Position numbers and translations under genes: made by a program. The notes under the pieces were generated by a model. It had not been told where the DNA came from. It did no database searches and was given only the letters and a program-made list of their open reading frames with translations. DNA of 8,045 nt, from the NCBI GenBank assembly GCA_964543205.1, contig CAZIXB010000066.1, forward strand, positions 1 to 8,045. The letters are read 5' to 3'. Positions 1 to 6,836 of this stretch are shown here, in pieces. Position 1 is the stretch's first letter. Each line of letters starts with the position of its first letter. This DNA comes from CAYSRM01 sp964543205. GTDB taxonomy: Bacteria; Verrucomicrobiota; Kiritimatiellia; UBA8416; CAYSRM01.

Positions 1-1600
1 TGCGCCCCTCCATCAAGTCATCAAGCGCAGCTTGTACAAGTCTCTCTGATTCCGTATCCAGCGCGCTGGTGGCTTCGTCAAGAATCAGAATGGGCGGGTC
101 ATTGAGGATCGCCCTGGCAATCGCAAGACGCTGACGCTGCCCGCCGGACAACCTGGTGCCCCTTTCCCCTACGACTGTCTCATAGCCCTCAGGCAATTCT
201 TTTACAAAATCATGCGCATAGGCTTTCCGGGCAGCTTCCTCGATCTTCTCCCTGGACGCCCCCGGCTTGCCGTATTCAATATTATTTGCAACAGTGTCGT
301 TAAAAAGGAAGGTCTCCTGGGTAACCAGACCTGACAACCCCCTTAAAGAGCTCAAAGTGACATCCCTGATATCAGTCCCGTTGATCAGTATTCTGCCTGA
401 TGTAGGATCAAAAAAACGGGGGATAAGATTAACAAGCGTTGTTTTCCCGGAGCCGGAACAACCGACCAGGGCCACCCTCTGGCCGGAACGCACTGTCAAA
501 TTGATGTCTCGCAAAACAGGGGTGTCTTTGTAAGCAAAGCTGACCGCTTCGAGTTCCACGCTATCAACCGGCGAGACAAGCTGTATCGCTCCGGGTTTTT
601 CCCTCACAGCGTTTTCCGTGTCGAGAATCTCAAAAATTCTGTCTGCGGCAGCCGCGCTGTGGTCAATATTCAATCTCAGCTTGCTCAGCCTTTTTACCGG
701 ATCGTAAAGCATCACCAACCCGGCCACAAAAGTCATAAACTCATTCCACTCAACCCTGACAGCATAAGCATACCCAAGAGTAAGAGCCACCCCAACCGCG
801 GAAATAAGTACTATAATCGGCTCTATTATCGCCTTGGAACGCACCACGCGCATCATCCTGCCGAAAAATGACCGGCACTGGTCGCCAAAACGATCAAGCT
901 CACGCTTCTCCATCCTGAAAGCCTTGACTACCCTTACTCCAGATATACTCTCCTGCATTATCGAGACAATATCCGCCAGCCGCTCCTGGGCCTCCCTGGC
1001 CGATCGCCTTACCTTTCTGCCGTACAGTAAAACCGGAGCCATGCATAAAGGCAACAGAACAAGACCAATCACAGCCATTTCCCAACTTAGAAAAAGAAGA
1101 AATATCACCGTGCCAACAGCAATTACCGGCTGCCGGAACAAGTCTGTGGCAACTCGCGAAACCGCGCTTTCCAATAAGGTGCTGTCGTTTATCGTCCTGG
1201 AAATCATTTCACCGGTCTTGTTCTTGTCAAAATATGCCACAGAAAGATTTTGCAGATGAGAGAAGACCTTGATACGGAGGTTCATGACCACCCTGTGCCC
1301 TACCCATCGAATAAAGTAATCACTGAAATATTGCGCAAATCCCATGAGAAACGCCAGACCCACAATCAAAGCGATAAACATGAAGACTTGCGGAATTCCC
1401 CCTGTTTCATAGTTGAACACTTGCGGGAAAAGACGGTTTATCACAGGTAGAAAACCAACCATGGATGCGCCGCAGATAACTCCGCACAATCCGCCTGCAA
1501 CCAGACGAGTCATGTAAGGACGAGCATAAGAAAGCAAACGTAAATAGGAGGACCAGTCCTCAGTAATCCGACGTCTCATTCTGATCGATAAGAATTTCAT
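1..1600 (-). CDS. msbA: MsbA-like lipid A/lipid exporter, ABC transporter with fused membrane and ATPase domains (3' end outside window)
   Basis: This is a half-size ABC exporter of the MsbA type, expected to act as an inner-membrane homodimer that uses ATP to flip lipid A-core or a similar lipid toward the outer leaflet. The frame is open from the ATG at 1600 to the left edge, giving about 533 residues; family members are about 570-600, so roughly 40-60 C-terminal residues are missing. Hydrophobic segments lie near residues 36-56, 76-96, 155-190 (two helices) and 258-302. The NBD follows: Walker A GCSGSGKTT (about 380-388), signature LSGGQ (484-488) and Walker B ILILDEATSALD with catalytic E509. 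The linker MLYDPVKRL and the helix after it (NIDHSAAAADRIFEILD) are typical of MsbA. The ATG at 1600 overlaps the trxB' stop as ATGA and has AGG just upstream; an in-frame ATG at 1579 has no ribosome binding site. The substrate is inferred from family resemblance; another lipid or drug exporter of the same fold is possible. Confidence 0.88.
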   Translation of the reverse strand, partial: MKFLSIRMRRRITEDWSSYLRLLSYARPYMTRLVAGGLCGVICGASMVGFLPVINRLFPQVFNYETGGIPQVFMFIALIVGLAFLMGFAQYFSDYFIRWVGHRVVMNLRIKVFSHLQNLSVAYFDKNKTGEMISRTINDSTLLESAVSRVATDLFRQPVIAVGTVIFLLFLSWEMAVIGLVLLPLCMAPVLLYGRKVRRSAREAQERLADIVSIMQESISGVRVVKAFRMEKRELDRFGDQCRSFFGRMMRVVRSKAIIEPIIVLISAVGVALTLGYAYAVRVEWNEFMTFVAGLVMLYDPVKRLSKLRLNIDHSAAAADRIFEILDTENAVREKPGAIQLVSPVDSVELEAVSFAYKDTPVLRDINLTVRSGQRVALVGCSGSGKTTLVNLIPRFFDPTSGRILINGTDIRDVTLSSLRGLSGLVTQETFLFNDTVANNIEYGKPGASREKIEEAARKAYAHDFVKELPEGYETVVGERGTRLSGGQRQRLAIARAILNDPPILILDEATSALDTESERLVQAALDDLMEGR

Positions 1601-2097
1601 AACCTGGAAAGATACCGTTCAACTTCAAGCGCCGCCTGGGGCCCCGAACCCGAAGTCATGATTGCCTGTCGGTATTGATGATCCTGGACGTCACCGGCCG
1701 CACAAGTTGGAACGCCCCGGCCAATCCACTTCTGTTCGGAAGGAAGACCGAGATAACGGAGACTGGATCCGGTTGCCAGGATAACAGTGCGAGATTCAAT
1801 TGCTTCGCCTCCTGATAAAAAGGCGCGCAAAGGCTGTCTGCTGTATTCCGCAGACACAGCTTCGCCTGTTTTAGACCTGCACCCGAACCGGCCAGACTGA
1901 TTGCGAAACCGTCCCATCAGCTCTGCGCCGCCAATGCCCTCGGGAAACCCTGGAAAATTCTCAATTTCCGTAGCGGTAGTAAGCTGTCCGCCTATACTGG
2001 AACCGTGAACAACCAGAAGTTCCAGATTGGCGCGCCCACAACATATTGCCGCAGTCAAACCTGCAGGTCCAGGGCCTAAAACCAAAACATTTTCCAT
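1597..2097 (-). pseudogene. trxB: Thioredoxin reductase lacking its NADPH domain (in-frame internal deletion; remnant or mini-flavoprotein)
   Basis: Intact TrxB (about 310 residues) moves electrons from NADPH through FAD and a CxxC pair to thioredoxin in the cytosol. This ORF has only 166 residues. It shows the FAD dinucleotide motif GPGPAG (8-13), the TrxB hallmark GGQLTTATEIENFPGF (36-51), ILATGSS (106-112) and YLGLPSE (115-121). At GRGVPTC (127-132), where the CATC redox centre should begin, it jumps straight to AAGDVQDHQYRQAI, which in normal TrxB lies about 145-150 residues further on, and then ends normally with ALEVERYL. The NADPH-binding domain and the second active-site cysteine are therefore absent. 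Other conserved spots also look drifted: ICCGRA where YAARA is usual, and SGSGPQAA where GSGCMAA is usual. There are no stops or frameshifts; a good AAGGAAAGG ribosome binding site lies 6 nt before the ATG, and the stop overlaps the msbA start. It cannot act as an ordinary thioredoxin reductase. Whether it is a dead remnant, a repurposed FAD protein or an assembly error cannot be decided here. Confidence 0.8.
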
Positions 2098-2110
2098 CGC
2101 TTACCTTTCC
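2098..2110 (-). promoter_or_regulatory. Ribosome binding site of trxB'
   Basis: The purine-rich AAGGAAAGG is followed by the 6-nt spacer TAAGCG and then the ATG at 2097. It supports this start codon and shows that the shortened gene still has a normal translation signal. Confidence 0.6.
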
Positions 2111-2210
2111 TTTATACCGGATCAGCCGGTTAAATTCATAAAATTAAGACATGCAACATGGGCGCTGCCGCCTTGAAGCCGGCCCGGCCGTTAGATGCGG
2201 GCGATACACA
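2111..2210 (-). other. Short intergenic spacer between pilB2 and trxB' with small inverted repeats
   Basis: The spacer holds no gene. Two small dyads are visible: ACCGG/CCGGT with a 5-nt loop at 2116-2130, and a GC-rich hairpin, GCCG/CGGC plus inner pairs, at 2167-2183. A third dyad, TACAC/GTGTA at 2205-2219, spans the pilB2 stop codon. None is followed by a clean U-tract, so I do not call a terminator. trxB' and msbA may be read through from the pilus-motor genes or have their own weak promoter; no convincing -35/-10 pair was found. Confidence 0.3.
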
Positions 2211-3920
2211 TCAAGTGTACTTCAACACCTCTTCAACAGTTGTGTGCCCTTCCAGGATGTTTCTTATGCCGTCTTCGCGCAGCGTTCTCATGCCAAGCTC
2301 CACAGCCTTATGGCGAAGCGTCATAGTCGGCTGCCGCTCGTTGATCATTTCCTTGATAGTCTCGCTGATGCCCATATATTCATATATGCCCCGCCGTCCA
2401 TGATACCCGGTGTCGTTGCATTTGTCGCAGCCAGCGCCGTAGGCAAACGGCCTGTCACCTATTTCTTCGCGTTTCAAACCCAGGCTCTTGAGTATGTTCT
2501 CGTCAGGCGCATATTCTCTCTTGCAGTTCCTGCAAATCGTTCGGACAAGCCGCTGGCCGAGAACGGTCTCCAGGGTTGAAGAAACAAGATAAGGCTCCAC
2601 CCCCATATCTATAAGCCTTGTAATCGCGCCGGCCGCATCATTAGTGTGAAGCGTTGAAAAAACAAGATGCCCCGTCAAAGAAGACTGAATCGCTATCGTG
2701 GCGGTCTCCGCGTCACGTATTTCGCCAACCATCATCACGTCTGGATCCTGCCTCAGGAAAAATCTCAGGATGTTTGCAAATGTATTGCCGACCTGTTCAT
2801 TTACAGGAACCTGAATTATACCCTCGATATCATACTCAACCGGCTCTTCGGCAGTAAGCAGCTTACGGTCTATGGTGTTGATCTTCCTAAGACCTGAATA
2901 CAAAGTGGTAGTCTTTCCTGACCCGGTCGGACCGGTAACAATTACGATGCCATTAGGTTTCAGTATGTCCCTGCTGAATCCTTCGTACACATCCTCGGGC
3001 ATGCCAAGGTTCTCCAGGTCCAGCGAAACCACGCTTCTGTCAAGCACACGAAGGACCACGCTTTCTCCAAACTGGGTAGGAAGCGTGGAAACACGCAGAT
3101 CAATGAGCCGACCGCTTATGCTCAACTGTATCCTGCCGTCCTGCGGCAGACGCCGTTCAGCAATGTTCAATCCCGACATAACCTTGATTCTTGAAATGAC
3201 CGGCAGGGCAAGACGCTTGGGCGGAGGCGCCATCTCGTAAAGCGCTCCGTCAACCCGGTACCTTATTTTGAATTCTTTTTCAAACGGCTCAAAATGTATA
3301 TCCGAAGCTCTGTCGTTAACAGCCTGATATAAAACAAGGTTCACAAACCTGATAACCGGGGTCGAGCCGGCGGCTTCCTCAATGCCCTTTTCATCGACAT
3401 CCTCAGAGAGTTTCAACCCTCCGTCAACTTTATCAATATCCGTCTCAAGAGCCGCGAGCATCTCGTTAACCGCCTCAGTATCGTCCTGATAAAACTGATT
3501 CAGACAGGCCCTCACATCCTCTTCTCGGGCCAGAACAAAACTTACTTCTCTTGTCAACGCAAACATCAGTTCATCCATGGTTTCCGGATTCACCAGGTTG
3601 AAGGTGGCAAGTTCAACGGAATCATCGGTGGCCCTTATAGGAACAACGTTGTACATCCTGGCAATACTCGCCGGCACACTGTAGACAGTGTCCCTGGCTA
3701 TATCCTGGGCAGGAAGGTTTATCACCGTAGAGCCAAGATAACCGGCTATTATCTCGAGGAGGTCGTCCTCCGAGATAAGTTCAAGGTCAATTACAATGTT
3801 GCGCACGGGTTTGCCCGTGCGCTCATGCTCTTCCTGCACTTCCCGCATGCTCTGATCGTCAAGCGCTTCCCGCTCAGAGAGCAGCCGAAGCAAAGGACTG
3901 ATATCTTTGGTCTCTGCCAT
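2211..3920 (-). CDS. Type IV pilus assembly / type II secretion ATPase, GspE/PilB family (second copy, pilB2)
   Basis: This cytosolic hexameric ATPase should drive pilin or pseudopilin polymerisation by turning the inner-membrane platform protein (PilC/GspF). It has 569 residues, the usual length. An N-terminal T2SSE_N-type domain (about 1-145) leads through an acidic linker (about 146-185) to the ATPase core: arginine-rich NDRASDIHFEPFEKEFKIR (202-220), Walker A GPTGSGKTTT (330-339), Asp box LTAEEPVEY (355-363), Walker B DVMMVGEIRD (394-403) and His box TGHLVFSTLHTNDA (416-429). Four cysteines, C463/C466 and C498/C501, form the zinc-finger pairs seen in GspE and PilB but not in PilT. The Asp box has Glu where Asp is usual. 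The ATG lies 3 nt after the pilT stop and in the same frame; purines AGGTGAGG precede it. It is a paralogue of pilB1 with a differing N-terminus and linker. Whether it serves pili or type II secretion cannot be told without the partner genes. Confidence 0.93.
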   Translation of the reverse strand: MAETKDISPLLRLLSEREALDDQSMREVQEEHERTGKPVRNIVIDLELISEDDLLEIIAGYLGSTVINLPAQDIARDTVYSVPASIARMYNVVPIRATDDSVELATFNLVNPETMDELMFALTREVSFVLAREEDVRACLNQFYQDDTEAVNEMLAALETDIDKVDGGLKLSEDVDEKGIEEAAGSTPVIRFVNLVLYQAVNDRASDIHFEPFEKEFKIRYRVDGALYEMAPPPKRLALPVISRIKVMSGLNIAERRLPQDGRIQLSISGRLIDLRVSTLPTQFGESVVLRVLDRSVVSLDLENLGMPEDVYEGFSRDILKPNGIVIVTGPTGSGKTTTLYSGLRKINTIDRKLLTAEEPVEYDIEGIIQVPVNEQVGNTFANILRFFLRQDPDVMMVGEIRDAETATIAIQSSLTGHLVFSTLHTNDAAGAITRLIDMGVEPYLVSSTLETVLGQRLVRTICRNCKREYAPDENILKSLGLKREEIGDRPFAYGAGCDKCNDTGYHGRRGIYEYMGISETIKEMINERQPTMTLRHKAVELGMRTLREDGIRNILEGHTTVEEVLKYT

Positions 3921-3923
3921 ACC

Positions 3924-5018
3924 TCACCTGTTTTTTTTCTTCTGCTGTTGCGCATCCTGCAGTTTCTGCACAAGACCTTCGGCATCCTGGGCCTTCGTTA
4001 TCATGTCCTCGTAACTTATCTGCCCTGCCTTGTACAATGCCAGCAGATGCGCATCAAGAGTAATCATGCCGTACTTGGCCCCCGTCTGTATATCTGAACT
4101 GATACGGTACGTCTTGTTGTCGCGAATCAACGATTGTATCGATGGGGTGGATATCATTATTTCAAAGGCTGCAACGCGACCTGGAGCATCTGCCCTTACA
4201 AGCAGCAATTGCGACACAACAGCAATAATTCCCACGGCAAGCTGGGTTCTTATCTGCTCCTGCTGGTCGGTCGGAAACGCGTCAACAATCCTGTCCACAG
4301 TCCTGGCCGCGCCGGTCGTGTGGAGGGTGGCAAAAACAAGGTGCCCTGTTTCCGCCGCGGTTATAGCCGCCTCCATGGTTTCAAGATCCCTCATTTCCCC
4401 AACAAGTATTACATCCGGATCCTGGCGCAAGGCCCGCCGCAGCGCTTCCTTGAAACTGCTTACATCAACTCCTACTTCACGCTGAGTCACTATGGACTTG
4501 TTGTGATTGTGATAATACTCGATAGGATCCTCAACGGTTATTATATGGCAGTCGCGCTGCTGATTAATAACGTTGATCATACTGGCAAGAGTTGTGGATT
4601 TACCCGATCCAGTCGGACCGGTCACAAGTATCAGGCCGCGCGGACGGAAGAGCAGTTCCTTGACCTGGGGTGGAAGACCTATCTCCTCCAGCGACATGAG
4701 TTCGGAGGGTATCAGGCGCAGGACAATTCCAAAGTTGCCCTTGCTCTTGAAGACGCTCACACGAAACCGCGCCTTTTCTCCATAACCAAAACCAAAATCA
4801 GTGCTGCCCCCTTCCCGAACCTTCTGCTGGTGATCAGCCGAGGTTATGCTCTTCATAAGCCGTTCCGTGTCTGCGCCGGTAAGAACCGGAACATCAATCG
4901 ACTCCAACCCTCCATGTATTCTAAACTGCGGAGGCAAGCCTACGCTCAAATGAATATCAGAGGCGCCCTCTTCTATAGCAAGCTCAAGCAAGTCATTCAT
5001 TTCAACAGATTCACTCAT
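3924..5018 (-). CDS. pilT: Pilus retraction ATPase, PilT family
   Basis: PilT hexamers power depolymerisation of type IV pili, and so twitching motility, DNA uptake or surface sensing, from the cytosolic side of the inner membrane. The 364-residue product has the family length and opens directly with the PAS-like domain (GASDIHLSVGLPPQFRI, 18-34), without the extra N-terminal domain of PilB. Motifs in order are Walker A GPTGSGKSTT (134-143), Asp box ITVEDPIEY (160-168), Walker B DVILVGEMRD (202-211) and His box TGHLVFATLHT (224-234). The PilT-type TTGAARTVDRIVDAFP follows (234-249), then SIQSLIRDNKT (293-303), which matches the AIRNLIRE retraction signature in position and form. No zinc cysteines are present. 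It ends in a Gln/Lys-rich tail encoded partly by a run of eight A. The ATG overlaps the pilB1 stop by one base (TGATG), implying translational coupling. PilU is an alternative, but the retraction motif favours PilT. Confidence 0.93.
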   Translation of the reverse strand: MSESVEMNDLLELAIEEGASDIHLSVGLPPQFRIHGGLESIDVPVLTGADTERLMKSITSADHQQKVREGGSTDFGFGYGEKARFRVSVFKSKGNFGIVLRLIPSELMSLEEIGLPPQVKELLFRPRGLILVTGPTGSGKSTTLASMINVINQQRDCHIITVEDPIEYYHNHNKSIVTQREVGVDVSSFKEALRRALRQDPDVILVGEMRDLETMEAAITAAETGHLVFATLHTTGAARTVDRIVDAFPTDQQEQIRTQLAVGIIAVVSQLLLVRADAPGRVAAFEIMISTPSIQSLIRDNKTYRISSDIQTGAKYGMITLDAHLLALYKAGQISYEDMITKAQDAEGLVQKLQDAQQQKKKNR

Positions 5019-6724
5019 CAGTCCAGGTCCCCCATAGTTACTCGTAACACCTCTTCAAGCGTTGTCCACCCGGCTGCAACTTTTCTCAAGCCGTCTTCGC
5101 GCAGCGTTCTCATGCCCATTTCCCTGGCGCGTATCCTCATCTGCGAAGCCGGTAGTTGCTGAAAAATCATGTCCTGGATCTCGTCGGTCATCTCGAAAAT
5201 CTCAAAAATGCCTTTCCGCCCTTGATAACCTGTAAGGGAACATTTTTCGCATCCCCTGCCGTGATAAAACTGCGCGTCATCAAGGTGGACCGCGCCAGAT
5301 CCCAGAAGTTCAATTTCTGAGCGCTCGGGTTGATAAGGTTCTTTACAGTTCTCGCAAATCATCCGGACCAGCCGTTGGGCCATAACAGCCTGAACCGAAG
5401 AAGCAACAAGAAAAGGCTTGACGCCTATATCAAGGAGCCGCGTCACTGCGCTGGGGGCGTCATTGGTGTGCAATGTGCTGAATACAAGATGGCCGGTCAG
5501 GGAAGCCTCGGTGGCTATGTTCGCAGTCTCAAGATCGCGAATCTCGCCTATCATAACGACATTGGGCGCCTGGCGCAAAATTGAACGCAAAGCAGCACCA
5601 AACGTCAGCCCTATGCCCGAACGAACCTGCACCTGGTTAATACCGGACATCTGGTATTCCACAGGATCCTCAACAGTGATGATTTTTCTGTCAGGTCGGT
5701 TGATGTGCCCAAGGCAGGCATAGAGAGTCGTGGTCTTTCCTGATCCGGTCGGACCAGTTACCAGGAAAATGCCGTCGGGCAGACTTATCAGCCGCTCAAA
5801 AGTCTGCTGGTCATCAGAAAGAAAACCCAGCTTCGGCAGCCCCAGCGCAAGATTCTGTTTGTCCAGAATACGCATGACCACACTCTCGCCATGATTCGTC
5901 GGCACAGTAGAAACACGAAGATCCAGCTCGCGGCCAAGAATGTTAACCTCTATCCTGCCATCCTGAGGAACACGCTTCTCGGAAATCTTCATATCAGCCA
6001 TTATCTTTACCCTGCTGATTATAGCCGATTGCAGACGCTTGGGAGGGCTGTCAACCTCATGGAGCACACCGTCAACCCGGTACCGCACCCTAAACTTCTT
6101 CTCCAGCGGCTCCAGGTGAATGTCCGAAGCTCGATTCCGGAAAGCCTCCAGGATAATCAGGCTCACCAGCTTTATTATGGGCGCATCGGTCTCCGTTGCA
6201 TCGGCCTGCTCAACCAGATCATTCCCGCCTGTCAATGCAATATCAATATTCTCATCATTAGCCTGATCCACCATGGCTGCCATTGTCTCTTCCGCGGCAT
6301 AAAACTTGTCCAACGTAGCCTTGATCTCAGATTTGGAGGCGACAACACCCTCAACATTCTTCTTTAAAAGATACCGCAAAGTATCCAGGGCATCAAAATC
6401 CAGCGGATCGCTAAGCGCCACGGTAACAGTCTCGTCTTGAACATCGACTGGAACAACCTTGTACCGGCGGGCTATGTCTGAAGGAATACTGTCCCTGACC
6501 TCGGGGGCAAGCTGTACCCCTCCAAGGTTCACAAGCTCCATGCCAAGCTGATTGGCAAGAAGAGCAAGCACTTCCTTCTCGCTAATTACATCCTCCTGCA
6601 TAAGCCGATCCAGAACACTGCTTCCTTCTCCATTAGTCGCAGCCCGTGCTTCCTCAATCTGCTCTGGAGACAAAGCGCCGTTTTCTTCCAGAATCTCAAG
6701 GACATAATTGTCGTTTGAAGTCAA
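5018..6724 (-). CDS. Type IV pilus assembly / type II secretion ATPase, GspE/PilB family (first copy, pilB1)
   Basis: This is the first gene of the motor cluster and a GspE/PilB-type assembly ATPase of 568 residues. A T2SSE_N-type domain covers about 1-142 (VLALLANQLGMELVNL at 52-67; IPSDIARRYKVVPV at 80-93). After a linker the catalytic core shows NRASDIHLEPLEKKFRVRY (197-215), Walker A GPTGSGKTTT (324-333), Asp box ITVEDPVEY (349-357), Walker B NVVMIGEIRD (388-397) and His box TGHLVFSTLHTNDA (410-423). Zinc-binding cysteines are C457/C460 and C492/C495. Before Walker B it reads LRQAPN where most families read LRQDPD. The start is TTG: GGAGG sits 6 nt upstream at 6731-6735, a TAA closes the frame about 16 codons upstream with no ATG between, and the first internal ATG is at residue 42, inside the conserved domain. 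The RLG motif of c-di-GMP-binding MshEN domains is not visible. PilB versus GspE cannot be settled from this window. Confidence 0.93.
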   Translation of the reverse strand: MTSNDNYVLEILEENGALSPEQIEEARAATNGEGSSVLDRLMQEDVISEKEVLALLANQLGMELVNLGGVQLAPEVRDSIPSDIARRYKVVPVDVQDETVTVALSDPLDFDALDTLRYLLKKNVEGVVASKSEIKATLDKFYAAEETMAAMVDQANDENIDIALTGGNDLVEQADATETDAPIIKLVSLIILEAFRNRASDIHLEPLEKKFRVRYRVDGVLHEVDSPPKRLQSAIISRVKIMADMKISEKRVPQDGRIEVNILGRELDLRVSTVPTNHGESVVMRILDKQNLALGLPKLGFLSDDQQTFERLISLPDGIFLVTGPTGSGKTTTLYACLGHINRPDRKIITVEDPVEYQMSGINQVQVRSGIGLTFGAALRSILRQAPNVVMIGEIRDLETANIATEASLTGHLVFSTLHTNDAPSAVTRLLDIGVKPFLVASSVQAVMAQRLVRMICENCKEPYQPERSEIELLGSGAVHLDDAQFYHGRGCEKCSLTGYQGRKGIFEIFEMTDEIQDMIFQQLPASQMRIRAREMGMRTLREDGLRKVAAGWTTLEEVLRVTMGDLD

Positions 6725-6735
6725 ATCATTCCTCC
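6725..6735 (-). promoter_or_regulatory. Strong ribosome binding site that fixes the TTG start of pilB1
   Basis: GGAGG (6735-6731) with a 6-nt spacer AATGAT precedes TTG at 6724. The spacer contains an out-of-frame ATG that meets a stop after two codons (ATG ATT TGA), so the ribosome binding site cannot usefully serve that ATG, and TTG is the only start compatible with the long frame. Confidence 0.7.
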
Positions 6736-6799
6736 ATGAACCCGCGCAAACATTTTGTGCTGCTCCCGATTATCCGTCCCTGCCAATAAACAATGGCTT

Positions 6800-6827
6800 G
6801 TTTTACCGCAAAAACAAACACAATCAA
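6800..6827 (-). promoter_or_regulatory. Weak sigma-70-like promoter candidate for the pilB1-pilT-pilB2 operon
   Basis: On the minus strand TTGATT (6827-6822) and TAAAAC (6805-6800) are separated by 16 nt, each matching four of six consensus bases. The -10 element overlaps the AAACAA/TTGTTT dyad at 6788-6803, which could be an operator. Placement is sensible, about 75 nt upstream of the pilB1 start, but matches of this quality occur by chance in AT-rich spacers. Confidence 0.2.
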
Positions 6828-6836
6828 ATCTCGTAT

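Noticed and set aside
834..1450. Overlapping plus-strand ORFs across the exporter gene
   Set aside because: They are antisense to the continuous minus-strand MsbA-like frame, which has all ABC transporter motifs.
2167..2183. GC-rich hairpin after pilB2 as a terminator
   Set aside because: The stem is short with an internal mismatch and no U-tract follows directly; read-through into trxB' is at least as likely.
2151..2579. Plus-strand ORF opposite the 3' end of pilB2
   Set aside because: Composition and lack of motifs fit an antisense shadow of the conserved GspE C-terminal domain.
4134..5162. Long plus-strand ORF (342 codons) opposite pilT
   Set aside because: It is antisense to a well-supported pilT with every catalytic motif, shows no recognisable domain, has no clear ribosome binding site and crosses the pilT/pilB1 boundary. 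It is a shadow frame.
6769..6791. TTGGCAGGGACGG as a sigma-54 promoter for the pilus operon
   Set aside because: The -24 TGGCA half is present, but no GC-containing -12 element lies at the required spacing.
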